Assembly: GCA_016788205.1 (NCBI GenBank)
Contig: JAEUTA010000031.1
Span: 314,578 to 378,577 of the forward strand
DNA length: 64,000 nucleotides
Source of the DNA: Flavobacteriales bacterium
Lineage (GTDB): Bacteria > Bacteroidota > Bacteroidia > Flavobacteriales_F > PHOS-HE28
Reading direction: 5' to 3'
The notes below the pieces were generated by a model that worked only from the letters and a program-made list of their open reading frames with translations, had not been told where the DNA came from and did no database searches. Shown piece after piece: positions 41,644 to 53,600 of this stretch. Both the position numbers and the translations under genes were made by a program. Numbering within the stretch: position 1 is the first letter of the stretch; each line of letters opens with the position of its first letter.

Positions 41644-44600
41644 CGTACGAGTGTCACCTTGCCTGACCGATCATGCTCCATTCCATCCACGGACTTGGCG
41701 ATCACCGTGTACACGTATACACCGTTGATCTCCGGCTTTCCTTCGTGCGTGCCATCCCAACCGGCTAATGGGTCGGTGGTCTCGAAGATGAGTTCGCCCC
41801 AGCTGTTATAGACCATCAGCTCCATCGTCTCGAACGGGCCTCCGCGCACGAAGAAGCGGTCGTTCACGCCATCGCCGTTCGGACTGAATGCGTTCGGCAG
41901 CTTGGGCGGCAGGATGTCCTTCTCCTCGATGGTGATCAATAAGGAGTCGCGATCCGAACAACCGTTCGCATTGGTCACGGTCTGCACGATGATGTACTGA
42001 CCTGCATCGGCGTACTCGTGCACGGGCGCCGCTTCCAATGAGCCATTGCCGTCACCGAAGTCGTATTGCCAACCGGTGGCTCCCGATGCACTGTCAATGA
42101 CCGCGAGAGGGCTCTCGGTGAAGAGTTCCCCTTCAATGCTAAATGCGGCTACCGGCGCACCCAGCACCTCGATGACCCGCGTGGAAGTGGCACTACAACC
42201 GTTCTGTGCGAAGACGGTCAGGGTGGCTGAGTACTGACCAGGTGCATTGAAGGTGGTATTCACTTGCGGACCGGTTCCGGTGGCCCCGTTGCTGAAGCTC
42301 CAGTTCCAACCGATGATGGGTGAACCCGTGGTGGTGCTGGCATCCATGAACAAGGTGTTCGAGGCGGCGCACGCGTTCGTTACACCGAAAGCGGGTTCCA
42401 ACGGATTCGTGAAACTCAGGAAAAGCGTATCGCTTGCCGCAGCACATACACCATTCCCGGTGCTTGTGACCACCAAGCGCACGTTACCTAGCTGCTCATC
42501 CGAGGCACCGGGCTGGTAGCTCGCGCTGGCATCCGTGTTGCTCGGCAAAAAGATGCCCGTTCCGTTGGTGGACCAGAGCACACCGCCAGCCTCCGTAGAG
42601 GTGGCCGCCAGCTGAACCGTGCTGGCTGCATCGCACACATTGATGTCCTGTCCGGCACTCACCGTAGGAACCCGCTGCAAGGTGACCGTCATGGTATCCG
42701 CATCGGCGGGGCAGCCTTGGTTGCCCGTTGTGCTCAGCACGAAACGGATCTCCGCGAAAGCCATGTCCGTAGTGCTCGGCACGTACGCTGCGCCTAGCGT
42801 ATTGTTATCCGGCAGGAAAGAGCCCGTTCCGGTAGTGCTCCATACGCCACCGCTCACGCCGTTCACGCCTCCGTTCAGCTGGATGGGGTCGCCATCCGCA
42901 CAAAGACTCTGATCGACGCCCGCATCAGCGATCCGCGTTGGACCGATGTCCACGAGCAGCGAGTCGCTCGCGTTGCCACAGGTACCTGTGCCATATCCGG
43001 TAAGAATGAGGTACACACCGCCGGCGATGCTGTCATTGATCGAAGGCATGTACGTCGCGTTGGTCACATCCGGTGTCGGGCTGAAAACACCCGTCCCGGT
43101 GGTGAACCACTGCACGCTGCCCACGTTCTGCACGGCACCGCTCAGCTGCACATCCTCCAAGCCATCGCACAGGAGTACGCCGGCCCCTGCATCCACGGTT
43201 GGGGGCACATGATAGTCGACGACCAGCGTATCCCGACCAGCAGCACACCCCTGGTTGCCCGTGGTGGACAATACCAAGGACACATCACCGATCACGAAGT
43301 CGGCTGGGCCGGGTACATAGGTCGCGTTCAGGTCTGTCGCGCTCGGCGTGAACGAGCCCGTGCCGGTGGTGCTCCAAACCCCTGTTGTGGTACCGGACAC
43401 GGCGCCGCTGAGAGCCACGTTCGCATCCGTACTGCACGCGGTCACATCCGGGCCAGCCGTAGCGGACAGGCCACCACCGAAAGTGATCACCAATTGATCG
43501 CTAACGGCAGCACAGGGCTCAACGCCGGTAGTAGTAAGGGTAAGTACGACACTACCTGCGGTGCTATCCGCAGCGCTCGGGGTGTACAGTGTCGAGAGCG
43601 CGTTGGCGTTCAGGAACGTTCCGGTCCCTGCGGTGGACCAGGCACCAGACGTAGCGTTGACAGCGTTGCCGACGAGTTGCACCGCAGCTGCCGTGCAGGC
43701 CACGATGTCCGCTCCGGCATTGATCTGTGGAATGGCTTGCACCGAAACGCTCATGGCGTCGCTCACCGAGGAACAAGACCCCCCACTGACCGTGGTCATG
43801 GTGAGCTGCACTCCGCCGTTCGCGATATCTGAAGCGCTCAACGTGTAGCTCGCGTCCGCATCGGTCGTGTTGCTGAAGAACCCACTACCACTGCTGCTCC
43901 ATTGCACACCTGGCGCGCTGCTGAAATTGCCGCTCAATAGAACGAACGGCGCGTTGGCGCATACTTCCTGGTCATCGCCGGCATAGGCGAAGCTGCTATT
44001 ACCGAACGTGAGCACCAGTTGATCCTGCACGGGAGGACAGGTGCCGGTGTTCGTGCTGAGCAGGGTCAGTACCACACTTCCGTTCGCCACATCGGCGGAG
44101 GAGAAGTGATACTGTGCGTTGAGCACATCCGGACCCGGCACGAAGGTTCCCGAACCCGTTGCGGACCAAAGACCCGAGGGGGCGCCATTGATGATCTGAC
44201 CATCCAGTTGAGCGTAGGTGCCCAGGACACACACGCTCTGGTCAGGACCGGCATTCGCAACTAGGCCATCAGTGAGATGGATCGTCATCTGATCCACCAC
44301 TGCGTTACAATTGGCGTTGTTCTGTGATGTGAGCGTGAAGGTGATCTCTCCCGCAGCGATATCAGCAGCGCTAGCCGAGTAACTCGTGTTCAACGCATTC
44401 GCATTCGCGATACTTCCGGTCCCGTTCGTACTCCATACACCGGTCGTGGTGATGCCAGTGATCGATCCGTTCAGCTCGAACTGGGTCACTTGCTCACAGT
44501 AGGTCTGGTCCGGGCCAGCATCCGCGATCGGGGCCGGTGTCAACTCCAACACCAAGGCATCAGTGGCTGCGTTGCAACTGTTCAATGCGCTCAGGGTGAG

Positions 44601-47600
44601 CGTTACCGAGCCAATGGTCGCATCCGCGCTGCTTGGCACGTAGGTAGGCGTGAGCACGGTACTGTTCGGGAAGAACTGGCCGCTACCTGAGGTGGTCCAT
44701 TGGATCTCCGTGGCGTCGCCCTGTAGCGTGCCGCTCAACTGCACCACGCTGTTGTTCGCGCATGCGCTCATGTCGGCTCCAGCGTTCACCGTGCCGAAGG
44801 GCAGGATGTCGATGTGCACCGTGTCGATCGCGGCCGGACATACACCGGTACCTGTTGCCGTAAGGACCAGATCCACACGCGTAGCCAGCGAATCCTGTGT
44901 GCTCGCGTTGTAGATGTTGGCCAATGCGCTGGGGGCGTTCTGGAAGGCTCCAGTCCCCAGCGTGCTCCATACACCCGTCGCGGAAGCGCCGCTTACGCTG
45001 CCATTGATCAACACATCCAGATCGTCGACACAGACCACGAGGTCGCTACCTGCATCGGCTTGTGACTGCGGCACGATGGTCAGGATCATCTGGTCCATCG
45101 CATTGTCGCAACTGTTCACGCTCCAGGTGAAGGTGACGCTACCTGCCAGCACATCGCTTCCCACGATGGTGTACACCGCGTTGGGCGCATCCGAGTCGGG
45201 CGAGAAGCTTCCTGCACCATTGGTACTCCACGAGCCTTGTGTGGCATTGCCGGTGATCGTGCCGTTCAATGTGATCGTGTTCTCCGAAGCGCAGACCGTT
45301 CGATCCTGGCCAGCGCCAGCGATCGCGTTGGGAAGAATGGTCAACACCAGTTCATCGTTCTCACTCGCACAAAGGCCATTGTTGGTCGAGGTGAGCAGCA
45401 GGTTCACACTACCGTTCAGTGAATCGAGACCGCTGGCGACATAGGTCGCGTTGAGATCATTCGCGCTCGGTGCGAAGAAGCCCGTGCCGGACGTACTCCA
45501 CTGACCCGTGCTCGCACCGGCGCTCACCGCACCGCTCAATTGTACTTGCAAGGCGTTGGAACAAGCCGTGATATCAGCACCAGCATCCACAACAGGTGCT
45601 TGTGTCACGGTGATCTCCACCTGATCCGTCACCGCCAGGCAGTTGCCGTTGCCTGTACTGGTCAACGTCAGTACGACCGCTCCTTGTTGCAGTTCGAACG
45701 GTGCAAGGGTGTACTGCGCGTTCAGTGCGTTGGCATCGGGGGCATAGGTGCCCAGGCCGCCGCTCCAGAGCCCACCGGTCGCAACGGTCATGGTTCCGCT
45801 CAAACTCACGACCGGGTTGTTAGCACAAACGCTGAGGTCGTTACCCGCATCGGCTACGGGCGCGGGGGTGAAGGTGATCGCCACCTGATCGCTCACTGCG
45901 AAGCAATTGCCGTTGCCCGTGCTGCTCAACGTAAGCACAAGGCTTCCGGCGGCTACTTCGGCGGCTGTTGGTGTGTACACCGGAGCGAACACATTGCTGG
46001 CAGGCGAGAAAATCCCATTCCCGCCACTCCACATTCCGCCGTTGGCATTGACCACACTGCCGCTCAATTGCACCGCATTGTTGTTCGAGCAGATGGACAG
46101 GTCGGTCCCTGCGTCCACGACCGGTGCACCAGTGAACGTGACGATCATCTGGTCGCTGATGGCGTTGCAGATGCTGGTGCCCGTGCTGGTCAGAGTAAAG
46201 GTGATGACGCCCGCGGCGATCTCCGCTGCCGTCGGTTGGTACTGCGTTGCGGTGGCCGTGGCCCCGGATACGTAAACGCCGTTGCCGCCACTCCAGATCG
46301 CCCCTAGCGCATTGCCCACAAAGCCGTTCAGCTGCAGGTTCGGGTTGTTTGCGCAGATCGACTGGTCCGGACCCGCATTGACCACCGGTACCGGGTCGAT
46401 GAGGACGACCACATTATCATGCACTGCTACACAGTTGCCAAAGCCGGTGGTGGTCAACGTCAATGTCACCTGACCCGCCGCGATCTCGCCGAGGCTAGGT
46501 GTGTAAGAGGCATTGAGCGTCGTGTTGTTCGGCGTGAAATTGCCGGCCCCGCCACTCCAAATACCTCCTGTCGCCACGGTAACGGCGCCGTTCAGCGACA
46601 CCTCCGCACTATTGGCGCAAACGTGCGCGTCCGAGCCTGCATTGGCCGTTGGTGCAGGTGTGAAGAACACTTGCACGGAATCACGCGCTGCGTTGCAGCC
46701 GCCATTGCCCGTGCTCGTAAGGAACAACCACAAGCTGCCGGCCGAGATCTCGGAGCTGCTCGGTGTGTAGGTCGCGCCCAAGCTGTTCGCCCCGGGGGCA
46801 TAGGTGCCCGCACCACCGGTCCAGGCGCCGCCAGCGGAGCCGGAGACACTACCAGCCAGTTGGATGTTCGCGTTGTTCGCGCAAAGTGTTTGTGCAGGGC
46901 CCGCCTCCACCACAGGTGCCGGCGTGAAGGTGATGACAACGTTGTCCGCCACCGCAACACACAAGCCGTTACCCGTGCTGGTCAAGGTGACCGTGGCTGT
47001 TCCTGCGGCCACCTCTGCTGCCGTTGGTGTGTAAACCGCGTTCAGTGTGCTGGCGTTCGGGCTGAAGCTGCCAGAGCCGGTCCAGATGGCGCCGGTAGCA
47101 TTACCAACCGAACCGTTCAGCGAGGTAGTCGCATTGTTCGCACAGACCTGGATCGCTGCACCAGCATCCACCAATGGGGCTGGGGCGATGCTGATCACTA
47201 CCTGGTCGGATACCGCTGTGCAGGTGCCGTTGCCGACGGTGGTCAGCGTAAGTGTTGCCACACCCGCGTTGATCTCCGCTGCGCTTGGCGTGTAGGTCGC
47301 GTTCAGCGTACTGTTGTTCGGGTTGAAGGTGCCCGACCCGCCGCTCCACAGGGCACCCGTAGCAACGGTGATGGCCCCGTTCAAGGTCACACTGGCGTTG
47401 TTCCCGCAACTGTTCAGGTCCGTGCCGGCGGAAACGGTCGGTGCCGGCGTGAAGGTGTAGGTTACCTGATCGCTTACTGCGGTGCAACCGTTGTTGCCCG
47501 TGGAAGTAAGCGTGAGGGTCACACTTCCGGCCGCGAGTTCGCCGAAGGAGGGTGAATAGATCGCGTTGAGCGCAGTAGCGCTCGGGCTGAAGGTCCCTTG

Positions 47601-50600
47601 TGCACCCGACCATGTGCCTCCGTTCGCCACGGTGATGCTGCCAGCGAGTTGGATGTTCGCGTTGTTGGAACAGAAAACCCCGTCCGTTCCGGCGTTCACG
47701 ACAGGCGCTGGTGTTATGGTGATGGTCATCTGATCGATCACCGCATTGCAAAGTCCATTACCCGTGCTGGTAAGCGTGAGGGTGGCAATGCCAGCAGCGA
47801 TCTCTGCTGCGCTTGGCGAATAGCTCGCATTCAACGCACTGGATGATGGACTGAATGTGCCACCACCGCTCCACGCGCCGCTAGTTGCATTCAACACGGA
47901 GCCGCTCAACTGAACGGTGGAGTTGTTCGCACAAACACTTTGGGGTGCACCAGCATCCACGATCGGAGCAGGGGCGATGGTGATGGCGACTTGATCGGTC
48001 ACCGCATTGCAACTACCGTTGCCCACCGTTGTAAGGGTGAGCGTAGCCATGCCTGCTGCGATCTCCGCGGTACTGGGTACATAGGTCGCGTTCAACGTAG
48101 CGTTGTTCGGACTGAAGCCGCCCGTTCCACCGCTCCAAATGCCGCCGGAAGCAACGGTCACGACCCCGTTGAGGGTGACCGCTGCATTGTTCGCACAGCT
48201 GTTCAGGTCCGCACCGGCACTAGCTGTCGGCGCTGGAGTGAAGGTTTGGATCACCTGATCGCTCACTGCCGTGCAACCGTTGTTGCCCGTGGTCGTCAGT
48301 GTCAGCGTTACACTTCCCGCAGCGAGTTCTCCGGAGGATGGGGAATAGACCGCATTAAGCGCGTTCGCATTGGGGCTGAAGCTGCCTTGTGCACCGGACC
48401 AGGCACCGCCGTTAGCAACGGTCACGCTGCCGTTCAGTTGGATACTGGCGTTGTTCGCGCAGAATACAGCGCCCGTTCCGGCCTCTGCCGTGGGGGAGGC
48501 TGTGAAGGTGATCGATACATTGTCCGAGACCGGAACACAATTGCCATTCCCGATCGTGGTGAGCGTCAAGTTCAACGTGCCCGCCGCTACTTCTCCCGCA
48601 GTGGGCGTGTAGACCGCGTTAAGCGCGGCTATGCTCGGGGCGAACGTTCCCGCTCCTCCGCTCCATTGGCCACCGCCAGCACCGGAGACACTTCCACCGA
48701 GCTGTACGCTCGGGTTGTTGCTGCAAGCGAACAGGTTGTTGCCTGCGTTCGCCACCGGCGCGTTGATGATCGTGATGGTCATCGCATCGCTCACCGGGTT
48801 GCACAGGCCATTCTGGGTGCTGGTCAGCGTGAGCGTCACACTTCCCAGGGAAACTTCAGCAGGACTCGGCGTGTAGGTGGCGTTGAGCGCGCTCGCGTTC
48901 GGGGCGAATGTTCCGCTTCCGCCACTCCACACTCCTCCACCGGCGATGGTGACCGACCCATTGAGGTTCACCGTTGGGTCATTGGCACAAACCGTTTGGT
49001 CGTTACCGGCGCTGGCCACTGGGCTCTGCGTGAATACGATGAAGATCTGATCCGTGACCTGCGCGCACGTGCCATTGCCCGTGCTGGTGAGGTTGAGCGT
49101 TACCGAGCCATTGTTGAGTTCCGTGGTGCTCGGTGTGTAAACCGCGTTCAGCGATGTGATGCTGGGGGAGAAACCGCCGGTGCCACCGCTCCAAATGCCG
49201 CCAGCCGCGTTGCTCACACTTGCCGCTAGTTGCACAGCAGGGTTGTTCGCGCAGACCGTGGCGTCCACACCTGCGTTCACGACCGGGGCCGGGGCGATGT
49301 TGATCAGCACTTGGTCGCTGACAGGGTTGCACAGGCCGTTACCAGTACTGGTCAACGTAAGCGTTATGGTTCCCGCCGCGATCTCGCCGGCCGTCGGGGT
49401 GTAGGTCGCGTTCAGGTTGGTATTGCTCGGGTTGAAGGTGCCCGACCCCCCGCTCCACGCGCCACCGGTCGCGTTGTTCACCAGACCCGCCAACTGTGCG
49501 GTGGACTGGTTGGCGCAGACCGTGATATTGGCGCCCGCATTGACCACCGGTGCTGGCGTGATGAAGATGGTGACCTGGTCGCTCACCGGGTTGCTGTTCC
49601 CGTTGCCCACCGTAGTGAGCGTGAGCGTCACGCTACCTGCGGCGATCTCTGACGCACCAGGCACATAGGTCGCGTTCAACGCAGCACTGTTCGGCGTGTA
49701 AGCGCCATTACCACCGCTCCAGATACCTCCTGTCGCGATCGATACTTGACCATTCAACAGAACACTGGCGTTGTTCGCGCAAGTGGTCTGATCCGGTCCT
49801 GCATTGGCCGTAGGAGCCGCGCCGAAAGTGATCGTCATTTGATCGCTGGATGACGCGCACGCACCGTTGCCGGTGGTGGTCATCGTCAAGATCACGCTAC
49901 CCGCTGCGATCTCCGCGTTCGTTGGTGTGTACACCGCGTTCACCGTGGTGTTAGCCGGGTTGTAGGTACCCGCGCCACCGCTCCAGACAATGCCGGTGGC
50001 GATGTTGAAGGAACCCGCGAGCGTGGTGTTCGCGTTGTTGCTGCTCACCGTTTGGTCCGGACCTGCGCTCGCGTTCGGCGCAGGGGTGAACGTGAGCGTC
50101 ACTTGGTCGGTCACCGGTGCGCAAGTCCCATTACCCGTCGTGGTAACGGTCAGCGTAACGCTTCCGTTGGCGATCTCAATGGACGACGGGGAATAGGTGA
50201 TGTTCTGCGCCGTGCTGCCTGGGGCGTATAGACCAGAACCACCGGACCATTGCACTCCCGTGGCCACGGTGATGGCCGCGTTCAATACGGCATTGGCGTT
50301 ATTACCGCATAGCGTCTGATCCACGCCCGCGTTCACTGTAGGCGCGGGAGTGATGGTGAAGGAGACTTGATCAGCGACCGGGTTGCATTGTCCATTACCC
50401 GCTGAGGTAAGGGTGAGGTTCACCGATCCGCTTGCGATCTCAGCAGCGGTCGGCATATAGGTCGCGTTCAACGTGATGTTGTTCGGCGAGAAGGCGCCCG
50501 CACCACCGCTCCACACACCACCCACGGCACCCGTCACACTTCCGCTCAAGCTGATCAATGGAGCATTCGCGCACGCGGTACCGTTCGCTCCTGCATTCAC

Positions 50601-53600
50601 GATCGGTGCTGGTGTGTAGGTGACGAGGCGGGTATCACTTGCCGGAGCACAGTTACCGTTGCCCGTGGTGGTCAACGTCAAGGTGATCTGCCCGGCGGCG
50701 ATGTCAGCAGCACCTGGCGTATAGGTAGCATTCAGGGTGTTCGCGTTCGGCGAGAAGCTTCCCGTTCCTCCGCTCCAGATACCGCCCGTAGCGGTGACCA
50801 CACTTCCGCCGAGCGCAACAGCCGCGTTGTTCGCGCAGCGCGTGACATCCGGACCAGCGTTCGCCGTGGGGGCATCGGTGAAGGTCAGCAACACCTGGTC
50901 ATTGACCGCGCTGCAGTTGCCATTCCCCGTAGTGGTCAGCGTGAGCAGGACACTACCCGCCGTGATCTCCGCCGCTGTCGGCGTGTAGATCGCGCTCATG
51001 TTGGTCGTGCTCGGATCGAAGGTCCCGTTGCCGCCGCTCCAGATACCGCCCGTAGCTACGGTGAACGCTCCGGCCAGGGAGGTCACTGCGTTGTTCGCAC
51101 AGAGCACACGGTCGGCACCCGCGTTCGCCGTAGGCGCTGGTGTGATGCTGAAGGTGACCTGGTCGCTCACCGCGGAGCAGTTCCCGTTACCCACTGTGGT
51201 GAGCGTTAGCGTTACCGATCCAGCGGAGCGCTCAGATGCGGTAGGTGTATACGTAGCGTTCAGCGTGGCACTGTTCGGCGTGTAGGCCCCTGCTCCACCG
51301 CTCCAAAGAGCGCCCGTCGCAACGGTGATGCTTCCGTTCAAGCTGATGGCTGCATTGTTCGCGCATACCGTTCCGTTCGACCCGGCATTCACGGTCGGGG
51401 ACTGCGTGAAGGTGATCACCCGACTATCCGATACTGCTACGCAGTTGTTGTTGCCGGTGCTCGTGAGCGTCAACGTCAACGAGCCCGCTGCGATCTCTGC
51501 AGGGGTCGGGGCGTAGCTTGCGTTAAGGGTGGTATTGTTCGGCGTGAAGCTGCCCAAACCGCCACTCCAAACGCCACCGCTTGCGATGGTTACCGAGCCG
51601 TTCAGTGCTATGATGGCGTTGTTCGCGCAGAAGCTCGCATCGGCTCCAGCGTTCACGACCGGTGCTGGTGTGAAGCTCAGTATGATATTGTCGGTCGCCT
51701 GGTTACAGAGGCCGTTGCCCGTGGTGCTCAGCATGAGCGTTACGGTACCGTTCGCGATCTCTGTAGCCGTGGGCGTGTAGGTGGCATTCAAATTCGAAGT
51801 GCTCGGGCTGAAGGTTCCCGAGCCACCGCTCCACACACCTCCTGTAGCCACTGTTACTCCACCGTTCAACGTAGCGATCGCATTGTTCGCGCACAAGCTC
51901 TGGTCCGCACCAGCATTCGCTGTCGGCGCTGGGCTGATGGTCCACAACACCTGATCGCTAACCGCATTACAGTTGCCATTGCCGGTACTGGTCAAGGTCA
52001 GGTTCACACTACCTGCAGTACGCTCAGCCGTTGTGGGGGTATATGTCGCGTTCAGCGTTGTGTTGTTCGGTGCGAAGGATCCCGCACCACCGCTCCAAAC
52101 ACCACCGGAAGCTCCTGCCACGGAACCGGCCAGGGTGATAGCGGGATTGTTCGCGCACACCGTTGCGTTGACTCCGGCGTTCACGGTAGGCGCAGGCGTG
52201 AAGGTGATCACCCGTTCATCCGAAACAGCCGCGCAATTGCCGTTCCCGGTCGTGGTCAGCAGAAGGGTCAGTGTACCATTGGCGATCTCGGCACCGGTCG
52301 GTGTGTAGCTACCGTTCAATACCGTGTTGTTCGGCGTGAAGGACCCGTTGCCGCCGCTCCACACGCCACCCGTTGCGCCACCGACCGAGCCAACCAGCGC
52401 GATAGCCGGGTTGTTCGCGCATATGGCGATATCGGCACCGGCATTCACCGTTGGTGCCGGGGTGAATACGAGGACCATGTTGTCGCTCACCGCATTGCAG
52501 AGACCATTCCCCGTGGTGGTGAGCGTGAGGGTGACCGTTCCGTTGGCGACCTCGGCCGCGCTTGGTGTGTACACCGCGCCCAGGTTGGTATTACTCGGGC
52601 TGTAGGTTCCATTCCCACCGCTCCACACAGCGCCCGTTGCCACGGTGATGCTGCCGTTCAGTGCTGCCGCCGCATTGTTGCTACACAGACTGATGTCCGC
52701 ACCGGCATTGGCCGTTGGCGAAGGCGTGATGCTGTAGGTGACCGAGCCGCTCACTGCGTTGCAGTTCCCGTTGCCCGCAGAGGTCAACGTCAAGGTCACC
52801 GCGCCGTTCGAGATCTCCGCCGCAGTGGGGGAATAGGTCGCGTTGAGTGTCGTATTGTTCGGCGTGAAGGCCCCTGCACCGCCGCTCCAGATCGCGCCGC
52901 TGGCACCGCTCACACTTCCGTTCAGGTTGATCAACGCCGCATTCGCGCACACGGTTCCATTACTTCCCGCGCTAACGATGGGAGCCGGTGTGAAGGTGAT
53001 CACGCGGCTGTCCTGCACGGCGATGCAATTCCCATTGCCCGTGGTGGTCAGCGTCAAAGTGAGCGTACCTGCGGCAAGTTCCGAGGATGTGGGTGTGTAA
53101 GTACCGTTCAGCGCCGTATTGTTCGGCGTGAAGGATCCTGCACCACCACTCCAGATACTTCCGGTCGCTGTGGTCACCGCGCCACTCAAAGCCACTGCCG
53201 GATTGTTCACACAAAGACTCACGTCGGCACCCGCATTGGCGGTCGGTGATGGAGAGAAGTTCAGGAGGATCTGATCGCTCACCGCTACGCAAAGACCGTT
53301 GCCCGTGGTGGTGAGCGTGAGCATAACGCCGCCGTTGGCGACCTCCGTTGCCGTGGGTGTGTACGTCGCGTTCATGTTCGTGGTGCTCGGGAAGAAGGTC
53401 CCTGCTCCACCGCTCCAAACCGCACCGGTCGCCACCGTGAAGCCGCCAACAAGCGTGGCGACCGGGTTGTTGCTGCAAAGGGTTTGATCCGCTCCGGCAT
53501 TGGCTGTTGGCGCCGGCGAGATGGTGAAGGTCACAGCATCGCTCACCGCGTTGCACAGTCCGTTGCCCGTGCTCGTCAGGGTAAGCGTTACCGTACCGGC

